NCBI RefSeq assembly: GCF_005049045.1
Contig: NZ_SUPK01000002.1
Span: forward strand, 1 to 64,000
Reading direction: 5' to 3'
Length of the DNA stretch: 64,000 bases
DNA from: Cohnella pontilimi
GTDB lineage: Bacteria; Bacillota; Bacilli; Paenibacillales; Paenibacillaceae
The notes beneath the pieces are model-generated. The model was not told the DNA's origin. It worked only from the letters and a program-made list of their open reading frames with translations, and did no database searches. The number at the start of each line of letters is the position of its first letter. The stretch's first letter is position 1. Positions 52,605 through 62,267 of this stretch are shown piece by piece. The position numbers and the translations under genes are program-made.

Positions 52605-53861
52605 TTATTCCCGGCCCGTAAGCGCCAGCCACAGGCGATACAACGCGCGCTTGGAGGCTCGGATGCGGATGCCCTCCCGGTCGCCGGAGAGCTGCAGCTT
52701 CTCCACCGTCGTCGGACGGTCTCGTTCGGCGAGCCCGACATAGACGAGGCCGACCGGCTTGCCCTCCGACTGCGCGGGACCCGCAACGCCGGTCACGGCC
52801 ACGCCGAAATCCGAATCGGCCGCCGACCGCACGCCTTCCGCCATCGCCGCGGCCGTCTCCCCGCTCACCGCACCGGGCGCGCCTTCACCCTCGAGCAGCT
52901 CGCGCGGAACGCCGAGCAGCCCCATTTTCACGCCGTTCGTATAACTCACGACGCCGCCCATAAAAACGTCTGCGCTGCCCGGCACACTCGTCACCATCTC
53001 CGCGACCATGCCGCCGGTACAGCTCTCGGCCAGCGAAAACGTCCGCCGCTGCTGCATCATCAGCCGCATCACCGCCGTCTCTAGCGAAATATCCTCTTCC
53101 GCGTATAAGAACCGGTCGGTCCGCCTGCGGATTTCCGTCAGCGTCCCCTCCATTTTCCGAGCCGCCTCTTCGATACTGTCGGCTTTGGTGGACACTCTTA
53201 CCGCCACTTCGCCTTCCTTGGCGTAAGGAGCGATCGTGGGATCCGTCTGCTCACGGATCAAATCGATCAGCAAATCTTCCAGCGCCGACTCTCCGATCCC
53301 GGCGAATCTCAGCATCACCGAATGCAAAGACGCGGACTCACCCATCAATCCTTTAAGCCACTTCGTCGCGTCATTGTCGAACATCGGCTTCATCTCGCGC
53401 GGCGGCCCCGGCAGCAGCAAATAATGCGTGCCGTCCGCCGACAGCGCGTTGCCGACGGCCAATCCCGTCGTGTTGCGCAGCGGAACGGCGCCTTCCACCA
53501 GCATCGCCTGCCGGCGGTTGCTCTCGATGAATGCGCCGCGCCCCGCGAACATCTCCTCGATCTTCCGCAGCGTCGGCTCGTGAATCTCGATCCCTCGTCC
53601 TAAATATGCCGCCACCGCGTCACGCGTCAAATCGTCCAGCGTCGGTCCGAGACCGCCCGTGAACACGATCAGGTCCGCCCGGCTTCGCGCCAGTTCGATG
53701 GCGGACAAAAGCCGCTCCATATTGTCGCCCACTACAGTCTGGTAATAAACATCAATGCCCAATTCCGCCAAACCTTGCGACAGAAACTGGGCATTGGTGT
53801 TTACGATTTGACCGAGCAGGAGCTCCGTGCCCACGGACACGATTTCCGCTCTTACACTCAT
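52605..53861 (-). CDS. cinA: Competence/damage-inducible protein CinA
   Basis: A 418-aa two-domain protein. The N-terminal MoCF-like domain (SVRAEIVSVGTELLLGQIVN, FTGGLGPTLDDLTRDAV) is the part linked to ADP-ribose or NMN-related pyrophosphatase function. The C-terminal PncC-like domain has SLAESCTGGMVAEMVTSVPG, which holds the amidase Ser and Lys region and deamidates nicotinamide mononucleotide. cinA precedes recA in many Gram-positives. ATG 53861 overlaps the pgsA stop by four bases. Confidence 0.95.
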   Translation of the reverse strand: MSVRAEIVSVGTELLLGQIVNTNAQFLSQGLAELGIDVYYQTVVGDNMERLLSAIELARSRADLIVFTGGLGPTLDDLTRDAVAAYLGRGIEIHEPTLRKIEEMFAGRGAFIESNRRQAMLVEGAVPLRNTTGLAVGNALSADGTHYLLLPGPPREMKPMFDNDATKWLKGLMGESASLHSVMLRFAGIGESALEDLLIDLIREQTDPTIAPYAKEGEVAVRVSTKADSIEEAARKMEGTLTEIRRRTDRFLYAEEDISLETAVMRLMMQQRRTFSLAESCTGGMVAEMVTSVPGSADVFMGGVVSYTNGVKMGLLGVPRELLEGEGAPGAVSGETAAAMAEGVRSAADSDFGVAVTGVAGPAQSEGKPVGLVYVGLAERDRPTTVEKLQLSGDREGIRIRASKRALYRLWLALTGRE

Positions 53862-54514
53862 GCGTTCCGGCGCACCTCTTTCTTAGCCGGGTCCGACTTC
53901 GGACCGGAGTTCGGTGTGCCGGGAGTTCCCGGCGCCGGATCCGATACCGGAATCAAATTTTTATTTTTCACGAAATAGTCGACACCGGAGTAAACGGTAA
54001 TCAGTACGGCCGCCCACACCGCGATCAAATCGATGCGCAGATCGATGAAGTTGAACGGGAAGTTGTTGATCAGCAGCACGATAATCATCGCAATCTGAAT
54101 CGCCGTTTTCCATTTGCCCCAGTTGCTGGCGGCCAATACCGCTCCTTCCAGCAAAGCCACCTGTCGCAGGCCGGTGACGGCCCACTCGCGGCTGATGATG
54201 ATGATGGCGACCCACGCGCCCAGCTTGCCCATCTCCACAAGCGAAATCAGAACGGCTGCCACCAGCAGCTTATCCGCCAGCGGATCGAGCAGTTTGCCGA
54301 GATTCGTCACGATTTTGCGTTTACGGGCAATGTAGCCGTCCAGCCCGTCGGTGCTCGCCGCGATAATGAACAGCAGCACCGCGACCACCTGGTTGTAGGA
54401 GATGGAGTACTCGCCGATCGTGAGCACGCCCAAATCCAATCGGACGAGCAGCACGAACGTAATGATCGGAACGATGAAAATACGCGCGAGGGTAATCCGG
54501 TTCGCCAAATTCAT
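53858..54514 (-). CDS. pgsA: Phosphatidylglycerophosphate synthase
   Basis: A 218-aa membrane enzyme with four or more helices. The CDP-alcohol phosphotransferase signature is complete: DGYIAR, eight residues, G, three, D, three, D (DGYIARKRKIVTNLGKLLD then PLAD). It makes phosphatidylglycerol phosphate from CDP-diacylglycerol and glycerol 3-phosphate. The basic Pro/Lys tail after the last helix is longer than usual. Four-base overlaps join it to rimO before and cinA after. Confidence 0.95.
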   Translation of the reverse strand: MNLANRITLARIFIVPIITFVLLVRLDLGVLTIGEYSISYNQVVAVLLFIIAASTDGLDGYIARKRKIVTNLGKLLDPLADKLLVAAVLISLVEMGKLGAWVAIIIISREWAVTGLRQVALLEGAVLAASNWGKWKTAIQIAMIIVLLINNFPFNFIDLRIDLIAVWAAVLITVYSGVDYFVKNKNLIPVSDPAPGTPGTPNSGPKSDPAKKEVRRNA

Positions 54515-55839
54515 GCGATCGCCTCCCCCGTTAAATCATATTCGTACGCATGCGTGATGCGCACCCGGCGAATATCGCCGATTTCCGCGCGGCAGCCGGT
54601 AATGTAAACTTCCCCGTCCACTTCCGGCGCGTCAAACTGGCTTCTTCCAACGAACACGTCGCTCCGGCCGTCGTATCTTTCGACCAAAACATCCAGCGTA
54701 CGCCCGACATATTTCGCCGCGTTCTCCTGCGATACCTGCCGCTGAACTTCCATCAGCATGGCGGCTCTCGCTTGTTTCACTTCATCCGCCAGCTGATCCG
54801 GCAGACGGCTGGCCGGCGTGTCTTCTTCCTGTGAATAGGTGAATACGCCCAACCGGTCGAATTTCATTTCACGAACGAAATCGCACAATTTCGCAAAATC
54901 CTCTTCCGTCTCGCCCGGAAACCCGACAATCATAGAAGTCCTCACCGCCACATCCGGTATGCTTGCGCGAATTTTGCCGATCAGCTCCCGGATGTCCCGC
55001 TGACGTCCTGGGCGCCGCATTCGCTTCAAAATCGCGTCCTCGCTGTGCTGCAACGGCATGTCGATATATTTGCAAATTTTCGGGTTGGATGCGATCGTCT
55101 CGATCAAATCGTCGGTGAAAAAGCCCGGATAAGCGTAATGCAGCCTCACCCACTCGATTCCGTCGACCTGCGACACCCGGTTCAGCAGCTCGGGCAGCTT
55201 GAACCCTTCATACAAATCGGTGCCGTAATTGGTGGAATCCTGCGCGATCAGGCTGATTTCCTTCACACCTTGTGCGGCGAGGCTTTCCGTTTCCGCGACG
55301 ATCGATTCGACCGAACGGCTGCGGAATTTGCCGCGCATGATCGGAATGCTGCAGAACGTACACGCGTTGTCGCAGCCTTCCGCAATTTTCACATAGGCGG
55401 TATGCCGGGGCGTGGACAGCAGCCGCGGCAATTTCTCCTCATACGTAAAAACGGGGTTGCCGACATAAACAGGTTTACGTCCGTTCAACGCCTCGTCAAT
55501 AATCTCGTTAATTTTGTGAAAATCACCGGTCCCGACAATGCCGTCGATTTCCGGCATTTCGTCCATCAATTCCTTCTTATATCTTTGAGTGAGGCAGCCG
55601 GATACGATCAAAGCTTTCAAACGGGCCGTATCTTTCAGTTCCGCTAAATTCAAAATGGTGTTCACCGATTCTTCCTTGGCGGCATCGATGAACCCGCATG
55701 TATTGACGATCACGACTGTCGCATCTTCCGGTTTCTCGACGAGAGTGTAGCCTCTTTGATGAACAAGGCCGGACATAATCTCGGAGTCGACCAAATTTTT
55801 CTCGCAGCCGAGCGTAACGACGCTAACCTTCTCAGGCAT
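54511..55839 (-). CDS. rimO: Ribosomal protein S12 methylthiotransferase RimO
   Basis: A 442-aa radical SAM methylthiotransferase. The UPF0004 domain starts VVTLGCEKNLVDSEIM, and the radical SAM cluster is CDNACTFC. A C-terminal TRAM domain follows. The sequence pattern (SVVTLGCEKN and LPRLLSTPRHTAYVKIAEGC) marks it as RimO rather than MiaB, which is present separately in this window. It modifies an Asp of ribosomal protein S12. It is the first gene of the rimO-pgsA-cinA operon and overlaps pgsA by four bases. Confidence 0.95.
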   Translation of the reverse strand: MPEKVSVVTLGCEKNLVDSEIMSGLVHQRGYTLVEKPEDATVVIVNTCGFIDAAKEESVNTILNLAELKDTARLKALIVSGCLTQRYKKELMDEMPEIDGIVGTGDFHKINEIIDEALNGRKPVYVGNPVFTYEEKLPRLLSTPRHTAYVKIAEGCDNACTFCSIPIMRGKFRSRSVESIVAETESLAAQGVKEISLIAQDSTNYGTDLYEGFKLPELLNRVSQVDGIEWVRLHYAYPGFFTDDLIETIASNPKICKYIDMPLQHSEDAILKRMRRPGRQRDIRELIGKIRASIPDVAVRTSMIVGFPGETEEDFAKLCDFVREMKFDRLGVFTYSQEEDTPASRLPDQLADEVKQARAAMLMEVQRQVSQENAAKYVGRTLDVLVERYDGRSDVFVGRSQFDAPEVDGEVYITGCRAEIGDIRRVRITHAYEYDLTGEAIA

Positions 55840-55991
55840 CGGTGACTTCCCCCAAACGTTCGTCCGTTCTAGTCTCCAACAGTATAATCCAACCCTAAAC
55901 GAGTGTCAAAAGACGCGGGGGCGCGTCGACAAAGCCGGAAATCCCCATGACGAACGTATGGTAAAAATTCGTCATCATCCCGCCTGTTCCC

Positions 55992-56483
55992 TTACCGGTA
56001 ATTCGAAAATTGCAGCTCCAGCGGCAACTCCGCTCCCCGAAGCAGCGACATCGCATCCTGCAGATCGTCTTTACTTTTGCCCGTTACACGGATTTGATCT
56101 CCCTGAATCTGACTCTTGATTTTCAGCTTAGAATCGCGGATCAGCGTATTGATCTTTTTCGCATTATCCTGGTCAATTCCCTGTTTGAGTTTGATTGTCT
56201 GGCGCACCGTTCCTCCTGAGGCAGGTTCGATTTTGCCGTAGTCGAGGTTGCGGATCGGAACTCCGCGTTTCATCAGCTTCGATTGCAGAATGTCGATGAC
56301 GCTTTTCAGTTTATAGTCGTCGTCCGACTGCGCCACAATCGCCTCGTCTTCCAATTTGAGATCGCTTTTGCTGCCCTTGAAATCGAAGCGCGTCTCAATT
56401 TCCTTAAGCGCTTGCTGAACCGCGTTGTTCACCTCTTGCATATCGACCTTGGATACGATGTCAAAAGAATATTCCGACGCCAC
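55992..56483 (-). CDS. YajQ family nucleotide-binding protein
   Basis: A 163-aa protein of the YajQ/UPF0234 family, with [20 protein letters not shown] at the N-terminus, [13 protein letters not shown] in the first third and [20 protein letters not shown] near the end. YajQ proteins have two RNA-recognition-like folds; a Xanthomonas member binds cyclic di-GMP, others bind RNA or nucleotides. The start is GTG 56483 with AGGAAG upstream. It stands alone between rodZ and rimO. Confidence 0.93.
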   Translation of the reverse strand: MASEYSFDIVSKVDMQEVNNAVQQALKEIETRFDFKGSKSDLKLEDEAIVAQSDDDYKLKSVIDILQSKLMKRGVPIRNLDYGKIEPASGGTVRQTIKLKQGIDQDNAKKINTLIRDSKLKIKSQIQGDQIRVTGKSKDDLQDAMSLLRGAELPLELQFSNYR

Positions 56484-56586
56484 GCTACCGACTTCCTTTC
56501 TTTATTCCGCTTTTTTCCTTATTATAACACGGCCGGCAAACAGCCAAAAACCTGCAGTCTGGCCGGATTCCTGCGGGCACAACAAA

Positions 56587-56604
56587 GGCCCTCCGAAGAG
56601 GGCC
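56587..56604 (-). terminator. Intrinsic terminator after rodZ
   Basis: GGCCCTC and GAGGGCC pair around a TTCG tetraloop on the minus strand and are followed by TTTGTTG, about 26 bases after the rodZ stop codon. Confidence 0.85.
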
Positions 56605-56629
56605 GGCTGTTCTTGCATTTATCTTACCG

Positions 56630-57511
56630 TTATTGCGCGGCAGCCGCCGGCGTAAACAGAAATCTCGCAGCTCCCGCTTTATCGCCGTCATCCACCAATG
56701 TTCCGTCCACCATGACCTTCGCGTTGTCCGCACGGCCAACCGAGATATACAGCGGCCCTGTCATATCGAACGATATGGTGGAAGGTACATCCGCCGTTTG
56801 ATAACTTTTGCTGTACAGCTGCTTGCCTTTCGGCCCTTTCTCGTAGACACCGACCCAGCAGGTGCCGGTAACTTCCAGCTGCACCTGATGCGGGCCGGCG
56901 GGACCCACATCATAGTAGGAGACGCCTCCCCGGGTACGGCTTAGCGTCAGCGTCACCGCAGACGGGCTTGGCGACACGGAAGCGCTCGGGGACGGACTTG
57001 CCGCGGATCCACTCGGAGACGCCGGCGGAGCGGAAGGCGATGCGGAATTCGGCGGCACCGCCGTTTCGTTCGTAATTTTGTTCGGATCGAGTTCTTTCGG
57101 GCCTTTGCTTGCATTGTTGTTCGATAAATACACATAAAGGACGGCTACAATCAAGATCGGAAACAGCCACATGAGCAGCGTAGCCGATACTTTGCCCCAG
57201 CGATCGCTGTGCTGTCCGCTGCTTCGCCGGCTCGACTTGAGCATCGGTTCTACCGGCGGCGGAGCATCCGTTGATGTCTTGGGAAGTTCTTTCTGATACA
57301 GCCGCAGCACTTCTTCCGCGTCAAGACCGACCGTTTCCGCGTAAGTTTTGACGAAGGCGCGGACATAAAAAGAGCCTGGAAGCACGCTGTAATCGCCGGT
57401 TTCGATCGCTTCCAGATACCGTTTGCGAATTTTCGTGGCCTCTTGAACGTCGTCCAGCGTATAGCCTTTCTGTTCACGCGCTTTGCGAAGCAGGGCTCCC
57501 AAATCGGACAT
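56630..57511 (-). CDS. rodZ: RodZ-like cytoskeletal membrane protein (YmfM)
   Basis: A 293-aa protein. Residues 1-70 are an HTH domain of the Xre type (LGALLRKAREQKGYTLDDVQ), about 110-130 a single membrane helix, then a Pro/Ser-rich linker (SPSAPPASPSGSAASPSPS) and a C-terminal beta domain (DUF4115). RodZ links MreB to the membrane and supports cell shape. The position in the ymf cluster matches B. subtilis ymfM. ATG 57511 lies eight bases after GGAGG. It is preceded by ymfK in the same direction, 44 bases away. Confidence 0.9.
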   Translation of the reverse strand: MSDLGALLRKAREQKGYTLDDVQEATKIRKRYLEAIETGDYSVLPGSFYVRAFVKTYAETVGLDAEEVLRLYQKELPKTSTDAPPPVEPMLKSSRRSSGQHSDRWGKVSATLLMWLFPILIVAVLYVYLSNNNASKGPKELDPNKITNETAVPPNSASPSAPPASPSGSAASPSPSASVSPSPSAVTLTLSRTRGGVSYYDVGPAGPHQVQLEVTGTCWVGVYEKGPKGKQLYSKSYQTADVPSTISFDMTGPLYISVGRADNAKVMVDGTLVDDGDKAGAARFLFTPAAAAQ

Positions 57512-57554
57512 GCCTGTCACCTCCGGAGATTTCTCGGTGTTAACCTTATGTAGG

Positions 57555-58325
57555 TCAGAATTCATCGTTAAAGCCCGCCGTTGTGAAATTTTCGTAGCTG
57601 ATTTCCTCGTCGGGGTTATTGCGAAGCTCGACGATGCAGTCGAACAAGTCGTAATCGTACTGGGATTCTCTCATAAAAATGTCCGGGTGCTCGATGACCT
57701 TCGTCGAAGGCATGGACATGATGTCCTGGAGCAGATTATAATGCTTTTCATTCGAACGAATGGTACTGACAATGCCGTCTATGATAAACACGTTGTTGGG
57801 GTTCATCTCTTCTTCGGAAAGCTGGCTTCTCACCGTTTGGCGCAGCAGCGTGGAAGATACGAACGTCCATCGTTTGTTGGCGCATACACTCCCCGCGATG
57901 ATGGATTCCGTTTTGCCGACGCGCGGCATTCCCCGCAGCCCGATCGTCTGGTTGCCTTCCCTTTTGAACAGCTCTCCGAGAAAGTCGACCAGCAGTCCCA
58001 GCTCGTCCCGGGTGAACCGGAACGTTTTGCGGTCGTCCGAATCCCTTTCGATGTAACGTCCGTGCCTTACAGCCAAAATATCAGTCAGCCGCGTCGGACG
58101 AAGCTTGCTGACGGTAATGTTTTCGACTTTGGTCAGCATTTTGCCGAGCAGCTCGATTTTTTCCTCGTCGTCCGTCTGCAGCAGCATGCCTCTGGCCCGG
58201 TCTTCCACCCCGTTGATCGTTAAAATGTTAACGCCGAGCATCCCGAGCAAAGACGCGATATCTCCCAGCAAACCTGGACGGTTTTTGTGAATTTTATATT
58301 CCATATACCATTGTTTAGGTTCCAT
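57555..58325 (-). CDS. ymfK: YmfK family protein (ACT-like domain plus P-loop-like motif)
   Basis: A 256-aa protein of the DUF3388/YmfK family. The N-terminal ~75 residues look like an ACT domain (KIHKNRPGLLGDIASLLGML), suggesting ligand sensing. A Walker A-like IGLRGMPRVGKTESIIAG occurs near residue 125 and an Asp-rich VFIIDG near 170. The function is unknown. The gene keeps its place between ymfJ and rodZ as in B. subtilis. ATG 58325 follows GAGGTG; the in-frame extension upstream runs into the terminator of ymfJ. Confidence 0.88.
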   Translation of the reverse strand: MEPKQWYMEYKIHKNRPGLLGDIASLLGMLGVNILTINGVEDRARGMLLQTDDEEKIELLGKMLTKVENITVSKLRPTRLTDILAVRHGRYIERDSDDRKTFRFTRDELGLLVDFLGELFKREGNQTIGLRGMPRVGKTESIIAGSVCANKRWTFVSSTLLRQTVRSQLSEEEMNPNNVFIIDGIVSTIRSNEKHYNLLQDIMSMPSTKVIEHPDIFMRESQYDYDLFDCIVELRNNPDEEISYENFTTAGFNDEF

Positions 58326-58460
58326 GACACACCTCATCCGAGGAACACAAAAAATCCGTTGTTCCGCTATCTCTTTTATTCTACAACGCTCCCTATTTTC
58401 CTGCAAAATAAAACAAATCGATTCAGCCAAAAGTCCCATTTTACAATTAGCAAAATTTAG

Positions 58461-58482
58461 AAAGCCTCCCGGAGGAGGCTTT
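58461..58482 (-). terminator. Intrinsic terminator after ymfJ
   Basis: AAAGCCTCC and GGAGGCTTT pair over nine bases with a four-base loop, 41 bases after the ymfJ stop codon. It closes the ftsK-side ymf operon. Confidence 0.75.
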
Positions 58483-58522
58483 CGCGGAATCCCAAGTGTC
58501 TCGTGACCCGCCTGGCGGATGT

Positions 58523-58777
58523 TTACGAGTTCTGTTCGGCCAATTTGATCATGAGATGAGCCATCGTTTTGCGCTCCGCCTCGTCCCCCGCATCCCAAAG
58601 CTCCTTGAGCACACGCTGCTCTTCGTTTTTGGGATCCACGCGCTGGTCGAGGTATTCTCCGATTTCGTAAGCCAGCTTCGTCATGGCTTGCTCATCCATG
58701 CCCAATCTTTTGGCCGCCGCGACACGGTCGCCCAAAAACTTTTTCCAATTCTCGAAATTGTTCAGAACGGTCGACAT
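58523..58777 (-). CDS. ymfJ: DUF3243 family protein (YmfJ)
   Basis: An 84-aa helical acidic protein. The sequence VLNNFENWKKFLGDRVAAAK and EIGEYLDQRVDPKNEEQRVL matches the DUF3243 family, whose B. subtilis member YmfJ lies in the same place after ymfI. Function unknown. ATG 58777 follows AAGGAGG. It lies 66 bases after ymfI and ends before a terminator. Confidence 0.93.
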   Translation of the reverse strand: MSTVLNNFENWKKFLGDRVAAAKRLGMDEQAMTKLAYEIGEYLDQRVDPKNEEQRVLKELWDAGDEAERKTMAHLMIKLAEQNS

Positions 58778-58843
58778 TGAGAGGGCCTCCTTATCGTGAC
58801 TTCGTCGATAATATGCCCTTCCCGTTTCGCCCGTATGCGGACG

Positions 58844-59578
58844 TTACGCCGACCATCCGCCATTGATCCCGACCACCTGCCCGGTCATATAGCCGGCTCC
58901 TTCCGATGCGAGGAATCGAATCAGGTCGGCCACTTCTTGCGGCTTGCCGAGACGTCCGAGCGGAATTTCACTGCGAATGGACGCCCTCTCCGCTTCCTCT
59001 AATCCGGCGAGCATGTCGGTTTCGACCGCTCCGGGAGCGACGGCGTTGACCGTCACCCCGGAGGAAGCCAGCTCGCGGGCCATCGATTTGGCGAACGCGT
59101 TCAATCCGCCCTTCGCGGCCGCATAAGCCGCTTCTCCCGATGCGCCTACGACTCCCCAAATGCTGGACAAGTACACGATTCTCCCCCACCGCCGCCATCT
59201 CATGTCAGGAGCGAACAAGCGGGTAAGCCGGTATGCGGCCTTCAAATGCACGCCCATCAGATCGTCCCATACTTCTTCGCCGGAGTCTTCGAGCAGGCCG
59301 TAAAAGGCAGTTCCGGCGCTGTGCACGAGAATATCGGGCGACAGGCCCCATTCGGCGGTCCGTGTCTTGAGCGCCATCAGAGAATCGGCATCCCGGACGT
59401 CCGCATATACGGTCTCGGCGCGAACTCCCCACCTCCGGCAATCGGCCGCCACCCGCTCCGCCTCTTCGCCGGAAGCGTAATATTGGATCACGACGGCACA
59501 TCCGTCCGAGGCCAGCCCGCGCGCCGCGGCGGCACCGATCCCCCGGGAGCCGCCCGTAATGAGCGCCGTACGCGTCAC
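58844..59578 (-). CDS. ymfI: Short-chain dehydrogenase (YmfI, FabG-like)
   Basis: A 244-aa classical SDR with ITGGSRGIGAAAARGLA at the N-terminus, the catalytic Ser in IVYLSSIWG, the Tyr and Lys in YAAAKGG, and VNAVAPGAVETDML. It resembles 3-oxoacyl-ACP reductase FabG, but its substrate in the ymf cluster is not known. The start is GTG 59578, whose GTGA overlaps the stop of ymfH by four bases; the upstream extension of the frame lies inside ymfH. Confidence 0.9.
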   Translation of the reverse strand: MTRTALITGGSRGIGAAAARGLASDGCAVVIQYYASGEEAERVAADCRRWGVRAETVYADVRDADSLMALKTRTAEWGLSPDILVHSAGTAFYGLLEDSGEEVWDDLMGVHLKAAYRLTRLFAPDMRWRRWGRIVYLSSIWGVVGASGEAAYAAAKGGLNAFAKSMARELASSGVTVNAVAPGAVETDMLAGLEEAERASIRSEIPLGRLGKPQEVADLIRFLASEGAGYMTGQVVGINGGWSA

Positions 59579-60861
59579 GCCTCGGCGCTCCTCACGATGC
59601 ATGCGGCCAGCCGGTCCGGCGAGACATGGCTCTTCAGCAGCTCATTCAACTCGTCGACCGTTAAGCTCTCGTAATATTGAACGACGCGGAACAGGTCTCC
59701 GCCGCGGTGGCGGTAACGGGTAAATTCGTTGGCGATCGATTCGGGGCTGTTCAGCATGCGGAGGAAGCCTCCGATCCGCTTGCGGCGGGTGCGCTCGAAC
59801 ACGTCGGAGTCGATGCCTTTGGCGGCGGTGTCGTACAAAGCCGCGGTGACACGCTCCATCAACTCTTCCGGATTGGCCGTTTCCCCTCCGATGATGGAAA
59901 AGGCGAACCCCGGGCCGGTGTTGAACTCATAGCCGAAATTGTCCGAGATCAGATTGTCGTCGTACAGCTTCTGATACAGAGGCGAGCTTGGACCCAGAAT
60001 GGTTTCCAGCGCCAATTTGGTCGCCAGCTCTTGCCGGATCCCGGCTTCTCCCTGTGCCGTCCCCTGCGGTTCTTTAAAGCCGAACAAACATTTGGGCAGC
60101 GACACGGGCAGCCGGATATCCCGCTTCTTGTCCTTCACTTGAGGGGGCTCCTCGGCAACCGTTCTCCGGATATCCCCGCCCTGCGGGAAGGACTTTCCCG
60201 CCTGATTTTGCCTGATCAGCTCGAATGTCGGTTCCGGCTCGACCCCGCCCACGACAAACAGCGTCATGTTCGACGGATGGTAGAATGTGTTGTAACAGTC
60301 ATAGAGCATCTCTTTCGTTATCGAGCGGACCGATTTGGCCGTGCCGGCAATGTCGATATGAACGGGATGATCTTGGTACAGCGCCTCGATGAGGCCGAAG
60401 TATACGCGCCAGTCCGGGTTATCCCGGTACATGTCGATTTCTTGGATGATGATCCCTTTTTCCTTTTCCACATTCTCGTCCGTAAAATACGGATTTTGCA
60501 CAAAGTCGAGCAGCGTGGTCAAGTTCTCCGGAATTTGCCGTGTGGCGGAAAACAGATACACCGTCCGGTCGAAACTCGTGAACGCGTTGGCGGAGGCGCC
60601 TTGCGCGGCGAACCGCGAGAACACGTCGCCTTCCGGCTCTTCGAACATTTTGTGCTCCAGAAAATGCGCGATGCCGTCCGGCACCTTCATTTCATCTCCG
60701 CCCGGCGGCCGGAATCGGTTGTCCACGGATCCGAAACGGGTCGTAAACGCCGCGTAAGTCTTCGTAAAACCGCTCTTCGGAAGCACGAACACCTCCAGCC
60801 CGTTCTCCAGCTTCTCGTGCCAGACGGTTTCTTGAAGCTTCGGATAGTCCATTTTCTCCAT
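59575..60861 (-). CDS. ymfH: M16 metallopeptidase, catalytic subunit (YmfH)
   Basis: A 428-aa M16 peptidase with the inverted zinc motif HFLEHKMFE (HxxEH, about residues 67-71) and a further acidic ligand downstream (QEIDMYRDNP region). It pairs with the non-catalytic homologue encoded upstream, as in the two-subunit processing-peptidase-like enzymes. It processes peptides or small proteins; the substrate is unknown. It is two bases after ymfF and overlaps ymfI. Confidence 0.92.
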   Translation of the reverse strand: MEKMDYPKLQETVWHEKLENGLEVFVLPKSGFTKTYAAFTTRFGSVDNRFRPPGGDEMKVPDGIAHFLEHKMFEEPEGDVFSRFAAQGASANAFTSFDRTVYLFSATRQIPENLTTLLDFVQNPYFTDENVEKEKGIIIQEIDMYRDNPDWRVYFGLIEALYQDHPVHIDIAGTAKSVRSITKEMLYDCYNTFYHPSNMTLFVVGGVEPEPTFELIRQNQAGKSFPQGGDIRRTVAEEPPQVKDKKRDIRLPVSLPKCLFGFKEPQGTAQGEAGIRQELATKLALETILGPSSPLYQKLYDDNLISDNFGYEFNTGPGFAFSIIGGETANPEELMERVTAALYDTAAKGIDSDVFERTRRKRIGGFLRMLNSPESIANEFTRYRHRGGDLFRVVQYYESLTVDELNELLKSHVSPDRLAACIVRSAEA

Positions 60862-60863
60862 CT

Positions 60864-62144
60864 TCAGCCCTCCCCTTTCCGGTCACGCAGGAAGTAGATC
60901 GTATCGAGCTTGACGTCTTTGGCGGCTTCGACCACCATCTCGGGCGTCACGGCTTCCAGTTCGGAAATAAAGCTTTCGCCCGTGCGGTCTTTGCCGGCGA
61001 CGACGCCGCTGAAATCGAACCCGATCCGCTCGAATGCGGAATCTTGAATTTCGCGAATTTGATTGGACATCATCGCTTTCGTCTTGGCCAGGTCGTCCGC
61101 CGTAAATTCTCCGCGCTCCAGCGCCGCCAGCTGCTCCCGAATAATGCCGACAGCCTTCTCATAGTTGGCGATTTCGATCCCCGACTGGATCGTCATGATG
61201 CCTTTGTGGCCGTCCAGGCGCGACGAAGCGTAGTAAGCAAGACTTGCTTTTTCCCGTACGTTCACGAAGAGTTTGGAATGCGGAAACGCCCCCAGCAAAC
61301 CGTTGTATACGAGGAGCGCGGGATACTTGTCGCTGCCGTAAGACGAACCGACGCGCAGTCCCATGTTCAGCTTGCCTTGCCCGACGTCGAGGCGTTCGAC
61401 GATCGTCTGGACCTCGTCTCTGGCCGGTATGAGCGCAGGCTCCTGATATCCGGCCGGCGAGCCTTGCGGCAGACGGAATGCTCCACCGACGATCTCTTGT
61501 ACCTCGCTCAGGCTCGTGTCTCCGGCGACATACAGGTCGAGCGACACATCCTGCAGCCAGCTGCGATAGGCTTCCGTGAGCGTACCCGCATCGATGCCCG
61601 GAAGATCGTCCTTTCGGCCGAGGGCATGCAGACGGAACGGTTCGTTCCGGCACATTTCTTCGACGCAGCGTTCGCCGGCGTAGCGGATTTTATCGTTGAT
61701 GATCGCATCGATCCGCTTAGAGACCGTCGTTTTTTCGGCCTCCACATATTTCGGGCGAAATTTGCCGTCTTCCAAGGCAGGCGCCGTCACGGCTTCTCCG
61801 AGAAACTTCAAAGCCTCTTTCAACAAAGACTCCGAAGAGGACACGAAACGGTCATTAATGATATCGAGCCGGAAATTGACGACCTGATGGTCGCCCCGTT
61901 TGTACAAATCGAAGCCGAAGCCCGCTCCGTACAAATTGTCCAAGCGTTCCCGAAACTGAAGGGTATCGGGATAAGATTGCGTTCCCCGCCGAAGCACAAA
62001 AGGGGTGAGCGCCGTGGGCGTCACCCTGGATTCGGATAAAGGGATTCCAGCAAACAACGACAAGGCGAACGTTTTGAAGCGTTTCGTCGGCAGTACATGC
62101 AGTCGGAGCCGCTCCAGCTCGCCGCGTTCAAATTGTTCCGGCAT
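60864..62144 (-). CDS. ymfF: M16 peptidase-like non-catalytic subunit (YmfF)
   Basis: A 426-aa M16 family protein. At the place of the HxxEH motif the sequence reads VLRRGTQSYPDTLQFRERLD, so the zinc ligands are missing. A Gly-rich loop and the fold pattern of M16 proteins remain (YASSRLDGHKGIMTIQSGIE). It should serve as the substrate-binding partner of YmfH, which follows two bases later. ATG 62144 lies ten bases after GGGG; TTG 62153 is too close to the site. Confidence 0.9.
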   Translation of the reverse strand: MPEQFERGELERLRLHVLPTKRFKTFALSLFAGIPLSESRVTPTALTPFVLRRGTQSYPDTLQFRERLDNLYGAGFGFDLYKRGDHQVVNFRLDIINDRFVSSSESLLKEALKFLGEAVTAPALEDGKFRPKYVEAEKTTVSKRIDAIINDKIRYAGERCVEEMCRNEPFRLHALGRKDDLPGIDAGTLTEAYRSWLQDVSLDLYVAGDTSLSEVQEIVGGAFRLPQGSPAGYQEPALIPARDEVQTIVERLDVGQGKLNMGLRVGSSYGSDKYPALLVYNGLLGAFPHSKLFVNVREKASLAYYASSRLDGHKGIMTIQSGIEIANYEKAVGIIREQLAALERGEFTADDLAKTKAMMSNQIREIQDSAFERIGFDFSGVVAGKDRTGESFISELEAVTPEMVVEAAKDVKLDTIYFLRDRKGEG

Positions 62145-62267
62145 GTTCCTCAAGCCCCTTTATGGGTATAGTCGCATTCCCGTCGGTTCTCGCTGCGGTT
62201 AACGATCAGCCCCATTCTACCTGATGGGACAACCGGGAAGCAAATGCTGGAAAACCGGGGGCCCCGA

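Noticed and set aside
59677..60897. 406-codon plus-strand ORF opposite ymfH
   Set aside because: It is antisense to an M16 peptidase with an intact active site and has shadow-type composition.
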